Shown piece by piece: positions 40,801 to 51,420 of a stretch of 64,000 bases of DNA (positions are counted from its first letter, which is position 1; the number at the start of each line of letters is the position of its first letter). The notes under the pieces were generated by a model, which had not been told where the DNA came from, did no database searches, and saw only the letters and a list, made by a program, of their open reading frames with translations. The stretch comes from Vanilla planifolia (Eukaryota; Streptophyta; Magnoliopsida; Asparagales; Orchidaceae), in NCBI GenBank assembly GCA_023846275.1, contig CM043878.1, forward strand, positions 6,751,501-6,815,500, written 5' to 3'. The translations under genes and the position numbers were made by a program.

Positions 40801-43800
40801 CATCTTTTTCTCATTGGTACCCTTGTTTATGGTAAATAATTAGAGAAGAATTAAGAAGCTCTAAAGAATTACAGAAAATAACTTTTACTGATTTGGATAA
40901 CGTCCATGTTATTGTGCTATACTACATTGGTTGGAAGTAAACAAATTTTTTTAAGTTTTGATTTATCTTGTGGTCATCATATTTACATAATTAATTACTT
41001 TTTGTTGATTACAAATTTTTGTAGTATGAGGGTGCATGGGCAGAGGATGGAAAGACTGCAAGCATTTGGGATACTTTTACACATGAAGGTGATTCTAAAT
41101 TACACATAGAAAAGTTACAATTATTTTGTTTTACAATATGTATGGCCCTATAAGATATAATTCATTGAAAAAACTATTTGATTGAACTTTAAAAAACAAA
41201 GCAAGGATAGAATTTAAAAAAGTGTTTATCAAACTAAAAGGAAAAATTCCCAGGGTGGACTGGTGGCAATGCTGATGTGGCTTCTAATGGATATCACAAA
41301 TACAAGGTATGCTTGCCTACTCTATTTACTCCTCTTGGAGTTGACCATGTAGCTAATTCTTTTTTTAAAAATAAAAATGGATCTTTATTAATGGCTTTGA
41401 ATTATGCATTCTTTAATATCCAAATGTTCAGATAATAAATATAGAGACTTTTAAATAATGTTTAGTTGTTATGTTTTAGTTTATAACATAAAAGATAATA
41501 TCAAGTCGGAAGTTGTACATATCTCAACAAATAACCTTGCTAGTTTCTGCTCGTACTAATCAAAATCTTTTTAAAATTAAAATGCTAGGTTCTCTTGTCA
41601 AATAGTAGTCTTATATGGTTTGAAAATTTGCTGTTTTTCTTTCTTCGCCATAAATTATCAGCATAGCTTTCCAAAAGTTGCACTACCATGCTAGGTGTTA
41701 TGAACAAGGATTGAGCTGCTACATAATTAATTTGTTCAATATTTCTATTTCTTTCATGTTGTGTTGAGCATTAACTTGATGTGTTAGCATCTTGTAGGAT
41801 GACATCAAGCTCATGAATGATATTGGACTTGAAGGATATAGATTATCCATCTCGTGGCCACGCCTTCTGCCAAGTACGTGATGAATCCATTAAAATTGGT
41901 TATTTTTTTTATGTATCATTGTTTGCAAAGCAGAGCACCACCCTACCTACTTAGGAGTAATATCATTTCTTGGACTATAACAATAGACTTTAACGTTTTA
42001 CTTGGATTGCATCTTGTTAAAGATGATATTTATCCTATAACAAAACATGAATAACTAAATTACTGCATCGATGACATTTATCCTATTACAAAGCATGCAT
42101 AACCACATTACCGCGACATCAAAAAGAACAAGCGTCAATCCCACAAAGCGAGATCAATCACCTTACTTTTTATGAATTTTGCATATGCATGGATGATATT
42201 TGTCTGATTTTGTACTTGTGCATGGTCATACATATCTGTTTCTTTGGTTTAAATTTTATGAATAATTAAACAGCACACTAGTCTGTTTGGAAGTTTGTGT
42301 CTTATGAATCTTGTATTGCAGGTGGGAGAAGACCTGTGAATGCTAAAGGTGTGGAGTATTATAATAATGTCATTGATGAGCTGGTAAAATATGGTATGCT
42401 GATGTTAATTGCATTTGAATTTAATAGAACTCATAGCTATTGTGTATTGGACTATCAGAAGCTGTTAGTTATTCCTATGATTTGGTTGAACAATTGTGCT
42501 ACTGACCAATTTTGAACTCTTCAAATAGAACTTTTAATTTGATTACCTGAAAGTTGAATGCTTCTCATAGTAGTAATAATATCAATATCAAACTTTGCAC
42601 AACTTATCACATTTTGTGATAAGCTAGCCAGTTACATGCCCTAATTTATTTTCTTTTTTTATTCTTCCTTACCATTATATCAGGCATTCAGCCACATTTG
42701 ACAATGCATCATCTTGATGTACCTCAAGTGCTCCAAGATGAGTATGGTGGATGGCTAAGCCCAAAAGTGATGTAAACACTCGGCTCTTCCACATGTTCAT
42801 ATCATGGAGAAAACAATGATCGGCTTTGTTTCTTATGAACTGTGTTTGTTTTGCAGTGATGATTTCAAAGAACTTGCTGACGTGTGCTTTGAGGAGTTTG
42901 GAGATAGGGTTTCTTATTGGACCACAATTAATGAGCCCAACATCAATACCTTGGCTTCATTTGATTATGGATTTTTTCCTCCTCGACGTTGTTCGCCTCC
43001 TTATGGTGTTAATTGTACAGGAGGCAATTCCACAGTGGAGCCATATATCGTTATGCATAATTCTTTGTTGGCTCATTCTGCAGTTGTTGAGTTATATAGG
43101 ACAAAATATCAGGTAATTATTTTGATTTGTTATGGTTGTGTGTTTTCTTAAATTTTAATTCACTCCGTTGCTGCAAAAAAAATTATTCATAGCTTAAAAA
43201 TCTAGTTTGATTCTCTTATCCTCACAATCCCTCTGAAGAACGTTGCAGTACATAGCACTTGTTACTAATAGAAGATTGCAAAATATTGCTAATTATTCTT
43301 AATTACAGAGCAAGTCCTTTTCTTATCAAACTCAAAATGGTTTTTTTGTTTGTTTTTAATATGTTATGAAAGCGAATTTTGTAGTTCAACAAAATTACCT
43401 TATAATCATGTGAGGATGTTCGTGTAACGGTTTATCTTTGGGTCTCATATGATGGGCATGATAATTATGTTGTATTCTTCAGAAATGATCTAAAAATGAT
43501 CTAGTAGTTAGGGATATGTTGTTCTAAGCGACGATGATTTCAGATAACATTTTTTTTTTTTTTTTTGTGGCTATCAGGCTGTGCAAAAAGGGAAGATTGG
43601 TATCAATGTGTACACTTTGTGGTTTAAGCCCTTGACAAATTCTAGTGAGGATGCCATGGCAACACAGAGAGCACTAGACTTTGTGTATGGCTGGTAAGTG
43701 AACCGCTAGTCTTCAATTTCACAAGTCTAGAATTTGCAGGAATCACTCATGCTCAATTACAATTGTTTCATGAATAAATATATGTTGATATCTGTCTTTG

Positions 43801-45468
43801 AATGTGTCAAGCAGTTTTTGTGACTGTAAAAAGGTCAATATATGCAAACAAAATCGTCATTCTTGCAGTTCATGAGCTAAACCTAATCTGATAAACATTA
43901 GACTTACAAAAAGGAATACTCCAAATTGCACGTGAGCATCGTGGCTTTTGTCAGGGAAGATTTTGGATGAGGTGCATGAATTTTTTTATATATGGGAAAT
44001 GGTATGATGGGTAACATTAAGTTGTGGATTTAAAACAAGTTCTGAGGTCTTTTTTTTGAAACGCAGTTGGAGAATTTACAATTTAGAGCATAATGTGATG
44101 TATGAGAAAGCTCATTGTAGAGAATATTTTTACTTGTTCATTTTCAGGTTTAAACATAATAGAATTTGTGGAAAACATAATAGAATATTTTTACTTGTTC
44201 ATTTGCTTCCTCAGGCATATAGACAAACCAACAAATGCTCTTTTGGCTTGTGATTACTCCAGCATAAGTAACCAATGGTATGGTTTCAGGATATTCAATC
44301 CGCTGTTGTTTGGAGATTACCCTGAAGCCATGAAGAAATCCGCTGGCTCAAAGATCCCATCTTTTACTAAATCTCAATCCCTGCAAGTCAAGGGATCGTA
44401 TGATTTTATTGGTATTAATTATTACTTTGCATTATTCGTGGCCAATGATCCTACTGTTTACGAGACAGGTCTTCGAGATGCGAGTGAAGACATGTTTGCT
44501 AAATTCACAGGTTGGCTTAGTTAGGCAATTATTTTCTAGGATTGATAGTGTCATGATTTAAAACCTCGCCTTTCATTTTTTGCAGCCTACAAGGATGTTA
44601 CTCCTGTAAAACGAGTAAGATTTCCAATACACACAAATTTGTTAGTTCGTTTTCTTTGTTGCCTTGTGCTATAATGACAAAATGACTAACAACACCTGTT
44701 TTTTCTTAGATTCTTCCACCTAATAACATCACAAATGATTTTGAAAGTTTTCAAGAAATGTTACTTTATATCAAAAACAATTATGGAAATCCTCCAATCT
44801 ACATCCAAGAGAATGGTAAGCCCATTAAGACTCACAACCATGTGTTATATTTATGCATTTTGACAAAGTCACATGACTTCATATATTGAATTGATAACAA
44901 AAATTGTTGCAAAAATCTCTATTGAGAAACTAAAGAATGTTATCAAATTAGACATGGTGAATTGCATATTCAGACTTACAAGAATTTAAGCTTAAACTAT
45001 GTTATTGATTTCACTTCTCATTTACAATTCTTGCAAGTAGGATATGGATTGGGAGTTGTAGATACAATGAACGATGTAGGAAGGATATCCTATTTAGGTG
45101 GTTTTATTGGAAGCATACTTGATGCTATCAGGTAACTACATCAATGAACTATTTAATAATGGAGACCAAGTTTGAAATGGGCTTGTAAAATATATTGGAA
45201 TGTTGTGTTTACATTTTATTTGTGTAAATTTCTCAGGAATGGCTCAGATTTGAGGGGATACTTCGTCTGGGCATTTGTGGATGTTTATGAGTTGCTGTCC
45301 GTGTATACTGCACGATTTGGGCTCTACCATGTAAATTTTGATAGCAATGAGCTTGAGAGAGCACCAAAGCTTTCTGCCCATTGGTACAAGAACTTTCTGA
45401 AACACGGGAGTTCAATCGTAATAGCGAACGTAGCTGAGCAAAGTGCTGCAACTTATGCTTCACAGTAG
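31895..45468 (+). CDS. Secreted family 1 beta-glucosidase (13 exons, 515 aa)
   Basis: Retaining beta-glucosidase of glycoside hydrolase family 1, releasing glucose from small glucosides; the natural substrate cannot be read from sequence. Exons: 31895-32038, 41025-41088, 41254-41306, 41798-41873, 42322-42393, 42684-42771, 42857-43112, 43578-43693, 44290-44510, 44586-44614, 44710-44815, 45041-45131, 45237-45468. All introns are GT-AG and phases agree, giving 1,548 nt. Residues 1-25 are a signal peptide (hydrophobic core LAVLLL, likely cut after LAA). Q48 begins the glycone pocket set. H146 lies in MHHLDVPQ. The acid/base is E192 (TINEP), the nucleophile E407 (YIQENG), and W450/E457 sit in [13 protein letters not shown]-glycosylation sequons include NCT and NST in exon 7 and NGS at 440. 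There is no KDEL-type tail, so apoplast or vacuole is likely. Length and 13-exon structure match typical plant members. It resembles Arabidopsis BGLU11-type proteins from memory. The usual F in YRFSISW is L103. The ATG context is good (G at -3 and +4). Confidence 0.92.
33446..34055 (+). repeat. Repeat Q, first copy (intron 1)
   Basis: A 610-bp block starting TAGTTGCTGACGGCAGTGG is repeated at 35235-35856 in direct orientation, with limited divergence. Shared words include GCTGCTAAAATAGC, AACTGGGCCTTGAGTAGGGT or a close variant, ATTTGGTGGTGAA and CCTTTACATCCAAAC. It is preceded by block P (33374-33447). A second P copy follows at 34077-34152, so P-Q was once a ~703-bp tandem unit. Confidence 0.88.
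34077..34152 (+). repeat. Block P, second copy
   Basis: AAGAAACCTTCTATTCCAATC at 34081 repeats the sequence near 33378, followed by similar ATAAT / TCCTTAATATT words. In the first unit P runs straight into Q. In the second unit 1,082 bases (34153-35234) separate P from Q, so something was inserted there or the units were rearranged. Confidence 0.8.
34200..34790 (+). repeat. Repeat K, copy 1 (within the P2-Q2 gap)
   Basis: The reverse complement of this segment aligns along its whole length with 46660-47500 downstream of the gene. Anchors are TTCACCTTCGATCTTTGG, ATAAACTTTATGTAGAGTAC, AAAGATTGATATTTC and ATAATCTTTGAGATGCTCA. An interspersed element is likely, since the two copies lie in opposite orientations at unrelated positions. 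No protein coding was recognised and the ends are approximate. Confidence 0.75.
34791..35234 (+). other. GC-richer part of the P2-Q2 gap
   Basis: From about 34960 the sequence turns rich in GGT/GGCG/GGGT words (for example GGCGATATGGAGGGCAACG), unlike the AT-rich intron. This resembles the start of block Q (GGCAGTGGTGATGGCGG), so it may belong to the same element as Q. The minus-strand frame at 34887-35132 is a composition artefact. Confidence 0.4.
35235..35856 (+). repeat. Repeat Q, second copy (intron 1)
   Basis: Direct repeat of 33446-34055 with substitutions and a few small indels. Similarity ends near CATCCAAACTTTCTTTTAT; no P block follows. The two Q copies lack TG...CA ends, so they are not treated as an LTR pair. 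Confidence 0.88.
36963..39570 (+). repeat. Repeat R, copy 1 (2.6 kb, in intron 1)
   Basis: Begins TATTGTGTATTTACTTATTG and ends around ATATTAAAAATATGATAAG. It aligns collinearly with 58217-60617 upstream of the second gene. Shared landmarks include GACAAATAGG, TTCATCATGATTATC-type words, GAGTTGGGTG, CATCTTGATACTTGT and CAAGCATG. A ~300-base part (about 38510-38790) is also found in intron 1 of the second gene. R has no recognised coding content. It may be LTR-derived, but lacks TG/CA ends and target duplications. Confidence 0.85.
42022..42117 (+). repeat. 48-bp tandem duplication in intron 4
   Basis: GATGATATTTATCCTATAAC at 42022 recurs as GATGACATTTATCCTATTAC at 42070, with a similar AACATGAATAAC / GCATGCATAACC continuation. 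It is small, diverged and not coding. Confidence 0.75.
44122..44214 (+). repeat. 61-bp duplication bearing decoy splice acceptors in intron 8
   Basis: GAATATTTTTACTTGTTCATT at 44122 recurs at 44183. Each copy ends in a pyrimidine tract and CAG (TTTTCAG at about 44147 and CTTCCTCAG at 44214). The acceptor used in the gene model, at 44289, has a poorer pyrimidine tract but gives the conserved family sequence. Confidence 0.8.
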
Positions 45469-46659
45469 ATAATGTGACTTGTGGTCTGAAATTCTTCTGA
45501 TAGAAAGGAAGAAGCTTAGGGATCGTTTGAGATATTAGAGTACAATAAGGAGAAATAGAGTTTGAAGCTGTTTTATCATAGAATTTTGAGGGACATTTGG
45601 CTAAAAATTCCTATCAAAGGCTTCTGTGTATGTTTTTCCAAAAATGATCATTTGAATTGGGGAATTATGCAGTAAAAGATTATTAGAATGTTTTTTTTTT
45701 TTACTGGCGTTTTCCTTTCTACCATTTTGGGTTTTGCTATACTTATGGACTTTTTTGAGGGAAGGATCTCAATTGGTTATCTTTTTTCTCAAATATTTTT
45801 TTTCCTTGTTTTAATTTTTCATTTCCATATTCTGCACCTTTTCTCATGAACTTATCCTTTTTTCAAGCTTGATGGAGCATATACATTATGTTATGTTGGT
45901 GAATATATTAAAATGTATTTTCAAATGATTATTGGGTGAACATATACATTATGTTATGTGTGTTAAATCAGCCACTATTGGATTCAAAAAGGTCTAAAGC
46001 AAATATATTGATATTGTTAGAAGCAAGTAGGGTTGCAAACAAGGGGAAAGAGAATTACTTTTTGTATGTGGATAGCAAAATTAAGAAACACTTAATTTTT
46101 GTAGTATGAATAAGAGAAAGTTCAGTAGTGTCCAATTTGTGGAATAAGTTCATCAAAATTAATGTCCTTTGAAAAATTTAGATATTATATTAGAAAGTGC
46201 TCTTAAGAATAAAAAAAATCAAAAAGAGATAAAATTGGGGAAAATTTTTTTTGAGAATTTTCCTCGAAGTCAAACAGAAACACCAATGCAAACAAATAAA
46301 TAGATCATCAACTATCACAAATAACTCAATCCATATTTATGTCTTAAATAAAAAAAGAAATCTCATCATCCTTGTTGGTTGAAGTAGGCACATTATGAAT
46401 TCTTTATTTTATTGATTAGAAGAATATTTGATACATGTTAATTTTTAAAAGTTTTCTAGTTCTATTGAACTAATAAAATTTATAAAATAATCAAGTTGAG
46501 ATGAGATTGTAGAGTTTTGTTGATTTATGAATAATATAAATGAGAATTCATAAATTATTTTTTTTATTAGATGCATATTTTTTATTTGAAAGTTTGCTAG
46601 TTTTGTTGAATAAAATATATCCATAAATCTAAATTAGAGCTTCTACCATTGTGAGTAAA
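45469..46659 (+). other. 3' flank of the first beta-glucosidase
   Basis: Presumed 3' UTR followed by AT-rich sequence. Weak poly(A)-signal-like words (CAATAA near 45543) are present, but no transcript end can be fixed. Nothing else is recognised. Confidence 0.4.
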
Positions 46660-47500
46660 TAATGTGCAGCCAACTCTAGTTGGAAAGATTCTAACTTTTT
46701 GTCCCGTTATGAGAGACAAAGATCGAAGGTATTGGACATTTCACCGGGAGAGCCAGCAGCCAAATCTCCTTGTGAGAGACAAGGATCGAAGGTGATAGAC
46801 CTTCCACCTGGAGAGTCAATAACCAACAAACCCTTGTGAGAGACAAAGATCGAAGGTGATAGACCTTCCATCAGGGGAGTGGACAACAAAACAAATTCTC
46901 GCTTCCTACCTGTAAGTCTTCACCCTTTAACTCTCTTGATCAAATCACCAAATCGTTACCCTTTTTAATAAGGCCCAAATCTTAGCTTATCATTTTGTTA
47001 TCTCTTTAATCAAACTTTTCTACCAACCAAAATTACCACCTTATTATTATTTTCCATCTCTAGTGGTGTACATGTCAACTCATATGAAATTATAAGACAT
47101 CATTGTTAAAAAAAAGTACACTCTTTCAGTAACTTTAATTTTTTAGATAATAATCTAAAATTAAAGTTGTTCTTTTTTTTGTTAAAGTATTTCATATAAA
47201 GTTTGTCTTAAATTTTTTATTTTATGTGTAAAATTAAATGCAAAAAATTACTCTATAAGATTTTATGTTTAATACTTAACTTGTTACCACTTATTTCACT
47301 TAATAATTCATACTACAACTTAGAAAATCAATCTTTGAATAATTCTAAATACCACACATGTCACTTAATCCTAATTAATGTATAATATATATTCACATTC
47401 ATTAATAAACTATTAAGCATCTCTAGTATTGTATGTTCCAAATTAGATATTAATAGAAGTCTAATTTATCCTATATTATTTAGTCTGCATCTAATCTACA
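46660..47500 (-). repeat. Repeat K, copy 2 (inverted relative to intron copy)
   Basis: Read on the minus strand this aligns with 34200-34790. Compare AGATCGAAGGTGATAGACC here with the inverse TTCACCTTCGATCT there, and TCAATCTTTGAATAATTCTAA with the inverse of the 34370 region. This copy is longer because of the expanded minisatellite at 46707-46890. The outer end near 47500 is approximate. Confidence 0.75.
46707..46890 (+). repeat. Three-unit ~62-bp minisatellite inside repeat K2
   Basis: Units start with GAGAGACAAAGATCGAAGG (or GACAAGG) near 46711, 46773 and 46837. Each continues with a GACCTTCCA(C/T)C-like word and GGGAGAG or GGAGAGT. The minus-strand frame of 60 aa at 46707-46889 is simply this repeat translated. 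Confidence 0.85.
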
Positions 47501-50212
47501 AGATGGTGTCCATTAAAAATACACAAACAAAAATTAAATGAACTTTTGTGAAGTTAAATACAAGAAAAAAGTTTTCAAGCCCTGATGTTAACCTTGAGGT
47601 CTTCGAGAATAATGTCTCCATAAGTGGGCTTGTTTGGTGTTGATAGGCAGTCTTTAATCTTCCATGGTGCTTTTAGAGGAATATTATTGTAATAATGCAT
47701 GTATGCTCATGTACACATGTTCAACTCATCATAAGAATATAATGTTTTTTTTACTTTTCATTCTATTAATATTCATTTTTTGTATTAAATTATAATTTTT
47801 TTATATTATTTGGCTTTTCACATATTCATTTTTTCTTTATGCCCATACTCTTTCACGACTCCTATCTTAGTACTTAAGGATCTCATTATCACAAGCCTTG
47901 ATGCTCTAAAATATTGCCTAATTTCTGAGTATCATGATACCAAATAGTGAAGTATCTCATTATTACTAAATCTCATCTAATATGCTAACATTTTATGCAA
48001 ACAAGAAATAAGAAACTCATAATGTAGAACCCTATCTCTTAATGTCTATGATATTCACGAGTGAGGTATATCATCATTAACAAGTCTTACCCCTTAATGC
48101 CAATATCTTATACTGATAAAAAACGAGATTCTCAAAATATTAAATTCTCATCTCTAAGCGTCCATGATACCTAAGAGTAAAGTATCTCATCATTATTAAG
48201 TCAATGGCTCTACATGTCATGGCTTACTTCTAAGTACCATAATATTAGAATTGATGTATATCACATATATTAAAGTTATGGATTCAAATAAAGTCATGTA
48301 CTTTATCAAGCTATACTAGCCTTTCTTTCTTTCCTTTTTTATTTTATTTTATTTTATCTTGTCATATATTTTTATTTATGACCTCATATAATTTATATAT
48401 TTATACATGTATAGTTGTATATATATACATTAATAGTTACAAAGTAATATAATAAAAATAGAACATATATAAAAAATATTATCTCATGAAAATAGTCACA
48501 TCATCATATATTTCATAATTATAACAAGAGATTTTTAACAACCCACTTATATTACAGTAAATTGGTTTGCTTACTTAATGGTTTTGTGAAATCTGTTGTA
48601 TCATTTTTTTCTTTTTCTTTATTGATTCTTCTTATTTTCTACAAAATTTAATTAATTCTTATCAATAATAATTTAATTTTTGTTACAAAAATATATTTTT
48701 AAAATCTATTAATCATGTCATAACAAACTATTCTCTTTTTCATTTATTATTTTCACATCATAGAATACGATAGATCATATTATATTATACACTTAGATTT
48801 ATACCAAGGTCTGACCACTATATTACTCTAATTATACCAAATCAATCTCCAAATTATATAAGTATGATCCATGACAGTTATTAGGTTGTACCAAAGATCA
48901 AACAGATGATTTATACTAGTTCATTAAATAAACATACTATTTGAATTCTTATTTTGTATCTATACAATCTATTCTGTATTAATATTTCTACATTTACATC
49001 ATAAGGTATAATATCCCATATTGTAATGTATGATCCATGCTTAATGTTAGTCGACCAATGAATCTTATAACCAATCTTTGTTATGTAATTCAAAAATTGA
49101 TCATAGAAGTTGCTCCAATCTTTGTATTAATATGATGATAAGAAATCTTAAACAACTAATTATATTAGTCTCATTCATCTTTCGTACTTATACGATCCAT
49201 AATATATATACACAGTATCATAACCTAATCATACTAGTGTAGTAACAGTCATATAAGTGTTATTCATAATCAATATACTATGCATTAACATACCTATCTG
49301 ATATATACGTCATACTAGTATAATCCATATTCATATATATATGTAAATATAATCGAACGAGCAATCCAACATGATAGTCTCTTAATAAAGGATCATATAG
49401 ATTATTGTATTATTTGATTTTCCTTTTATATTAATATGATTCCCATCATCCACTCATAGACTAAACATATGGTTCACAATATAATCTTTCATACATTGGG
49501 TCATATTATCTGATCATAGAACATTAGTATTATGATTCCATCCTACATACTCAAACATAGATGAGCCAAAAGCTCCTTATTGGCCCTCACTAAAAGTTTT
49601 TTCTAAACTATCAGAGCAGTTTTTTAGTACAATCGATGCAGTTAGAACTTGCGAGAACCTCCAACTATCACGAAGAACAACTGAAGTTTGCCAAATTATT
49701 TTCGAAGCTATTTAAGAAAACTATAAAGGAAATCTAATATGAGTTTTTACCTATAATGAGACTTTTGAAATCAAAGTCAAACACTTGTTATTTTTCTTGA
49801 GCCCTACATTTTTTATGATCTCAACAATACAATGCAAAAATAGCAATTGCTTCGACTTTCCTTCTTTCTTTAAGCTTCTCCCCTTCTTGCTTCTTTACTT
49901 TCTCGATAGAAGCAAGCACCATAATTGAATTTTTGGTACAAGAGTAAAAGTTTTTTCTCTTATGAATAAGTTAATTACTTAATTATTTTATTATTTTTTT
50001 ATTATTCTAAATTTTAATAATTCATAAAAAAATTAATTCATCTTTGAAAATTACAAACCACATAGTAATGGTTCCTCACAATAATATACTAATTGACATG
50101 TTTGTTATGATACCTATAACTTAGCATATTTTAGACTTTTGACTTTACAACATTTATATTTGATATATAAAATATATTTTGAGGCGATTGAGAGTTTAGT
50201 TAGATGGTTATC
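47501..50212. other. AT-rich intergenic sequence
   Basis: No gene is recognised. Around 47870-48250 the words TATCTCATCATTA and CATGATACC recur at irregular intervals. From about 48860 to 49540 GTATGATCC / TATAATCC / TACGATCC words recur every 65-160 bases, sharing vocabulary with 6.5-7.7 kb and 53.6-53.9 kb. These may be decayed LTR fragments; no ends were seen. Confidence 0.35.
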
Positions 50213-51160
50213 ACATTTGCATTGAGTTTTCATCTTTATTTAATTGTCTTTGAGTTACCATGATAGTGTTAGCTCCATCACATCTTACATCTTAGAACTA
50301 TGTCATTATTACTCTCCTTGATCTTTTAACATGTTCAAGAACATTAGTTATAATACTAGTTAGTTTGCAAGTGTATCAAATCATGCTTTTAACCTTATCT
50401 ACATTGAAAACCTTACACTAAATCATATCATATATATTTTTTCATAACTTGATTGCATCATTAAAAATTTCATTTCAAGGTCCCTGTTTTTTGGCATGAA
50501 ACATGAGTTTCAAGTAGTATTAATCCATTTTTAGTTGAAAATTTAGAGAGACTTCAATACTTTCAATCAAAACCTAGCTAGGTAAGTTGGTTTTGATCAA
50601 ATTTTAGTAATTATTCCTTTTTCAAAAAAATCTAGAATGCATACAAATTTCTAGTGGACTATTAGGCTATTGTCGTTAAATCTAAGATTATTTTCTCATG
50701 AGTTTGTATATTACATTACTATTAAATATAAGATATAACTCTTTGTATATTACGTTACGTGTAATGTCGTACAGATAAATATTATTGGCTTAGCATAATT
50801 GAATGTCTGATTGATTTCTAGAACGTAATTAAGCTTAACTTAGTGAGCACTTGCTCAGTATTTAGTGAATTCATTCATATTTTTCTTTGTTTTTAAAATT
50901 TTTATGAATTATATTATAATTTTAATAGATTATTTTATCTATTTAGTTTGACTTATAATAAAACAAATAGATTTACAAGTTATATATTAATAAATTTTTA
51001 TTTTTATTTTTTTAAAATTGATCTTTTTTGTTTATATATATATATATATATATATTTATTATATTTATCACTCCAACTAAACTATCTAACTTCAATTAAA
51101 TTATTTAATTCAAATTAAACTATCTATCACTCTATATTCATTGTTTCATGCCTATCACCA
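50213..51160 (+). pseudogene. Orphan beta-glucosidase upstream region (copy U3), no gene attached
   Basis: Collinear with the upstream regions of both beta-glucosidases. Shared anchors are GCATTGAGTTTTCATC, ATCAAATCATGCTTTTAACC, AGTTTCAAGTAGTATTAATC, TCAATCAAAACCTAG, ATATAACTCTTTGTATATTA and a (TA)n tract at about 51033-51054 followed by TCACTCCAACTAAACTA. It stops at the position where the leader and exon 1 should follow; no exon-like sequence is found downstream. It is therefore either the relic of a third tandem gene that lost its body, or a duplicated 5' flank. Divergence from U1/U2 is higher than between U1 and U2. Confidence 0.65.
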
Positions 51161-51239
51161 AAACTTAAGGAACATCAGTTATAGCAGTCATACCTACACG
51201 GCAGTCAAGCTCAGTCCTTTTTTTTTTGTCTTATTACCA

Positions 51240-51420
51240 TTAATTTTTTTTTAACTACAAAGTTTTAACTTATGTAATAAAGCGAATAGATAATGGATTT
51301 CATATTTAATAAATTAATACTTTTATTATTTTAAATTAACATTTTCATTTCATACAGCTTTTGTATTATTTTAATTAAACAACTTAACACTCCACATTTA
51401 TAGTTTCTTACCTAGCACCC
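51240..51420 (+). repeat. Second partial orphan copy of the core upstream region
   Basis: Shows the sequence order found just before the genes: AAGCGAATAGATAATGGATT, then ATTAAACAACTTAACACTCC, then ACATTTATAGTTTCTTACC. It repeats the last ~180 bases of the upstream region a second time behind U3. The TATA-like word is present as CATTTATAG. No coding sequence follows. Confidence 0.55.

Larger units (their letters stand above)
32039..41024 (+). other. 8,986-bp intron 1 of the first beta-glucosidase
   Basis: The ends (32039 to ~33190 and ~40830-41024) align with intron 1 of the second gene (61621 to ~62440 and ~62883-63072), so they are ancestral intron. The middle ~7.6 kb is extra. It contains the P/Q duplicated blocks (33374-35856), repeat K1, and repeat R1 (36963-39570). 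About 1.2 kb at 39571-40830 and about 1.1 kb at 35857-36962 are AT-rich with nothing recognised. Several short frames inside (for example 36092-36331 minus) have no recognisable content. Confidence 0.85.

Noticed and set aside
45233-45463. 76-aa minus-strand ORF over the last exon
   Set aside because: It is the antisense shadow of exon 13, whose plus-strand frame encodes the conserved GH1 C-terminus.
48860-49540. Recurring GTATGATCC words as a CRISPR-like or regulatory array
   Set aside because: Spacing is irregular (65-160 bases), the words are degenerate and this is a plant nuclear sequence. Decayed repeat DNA is the better reading.
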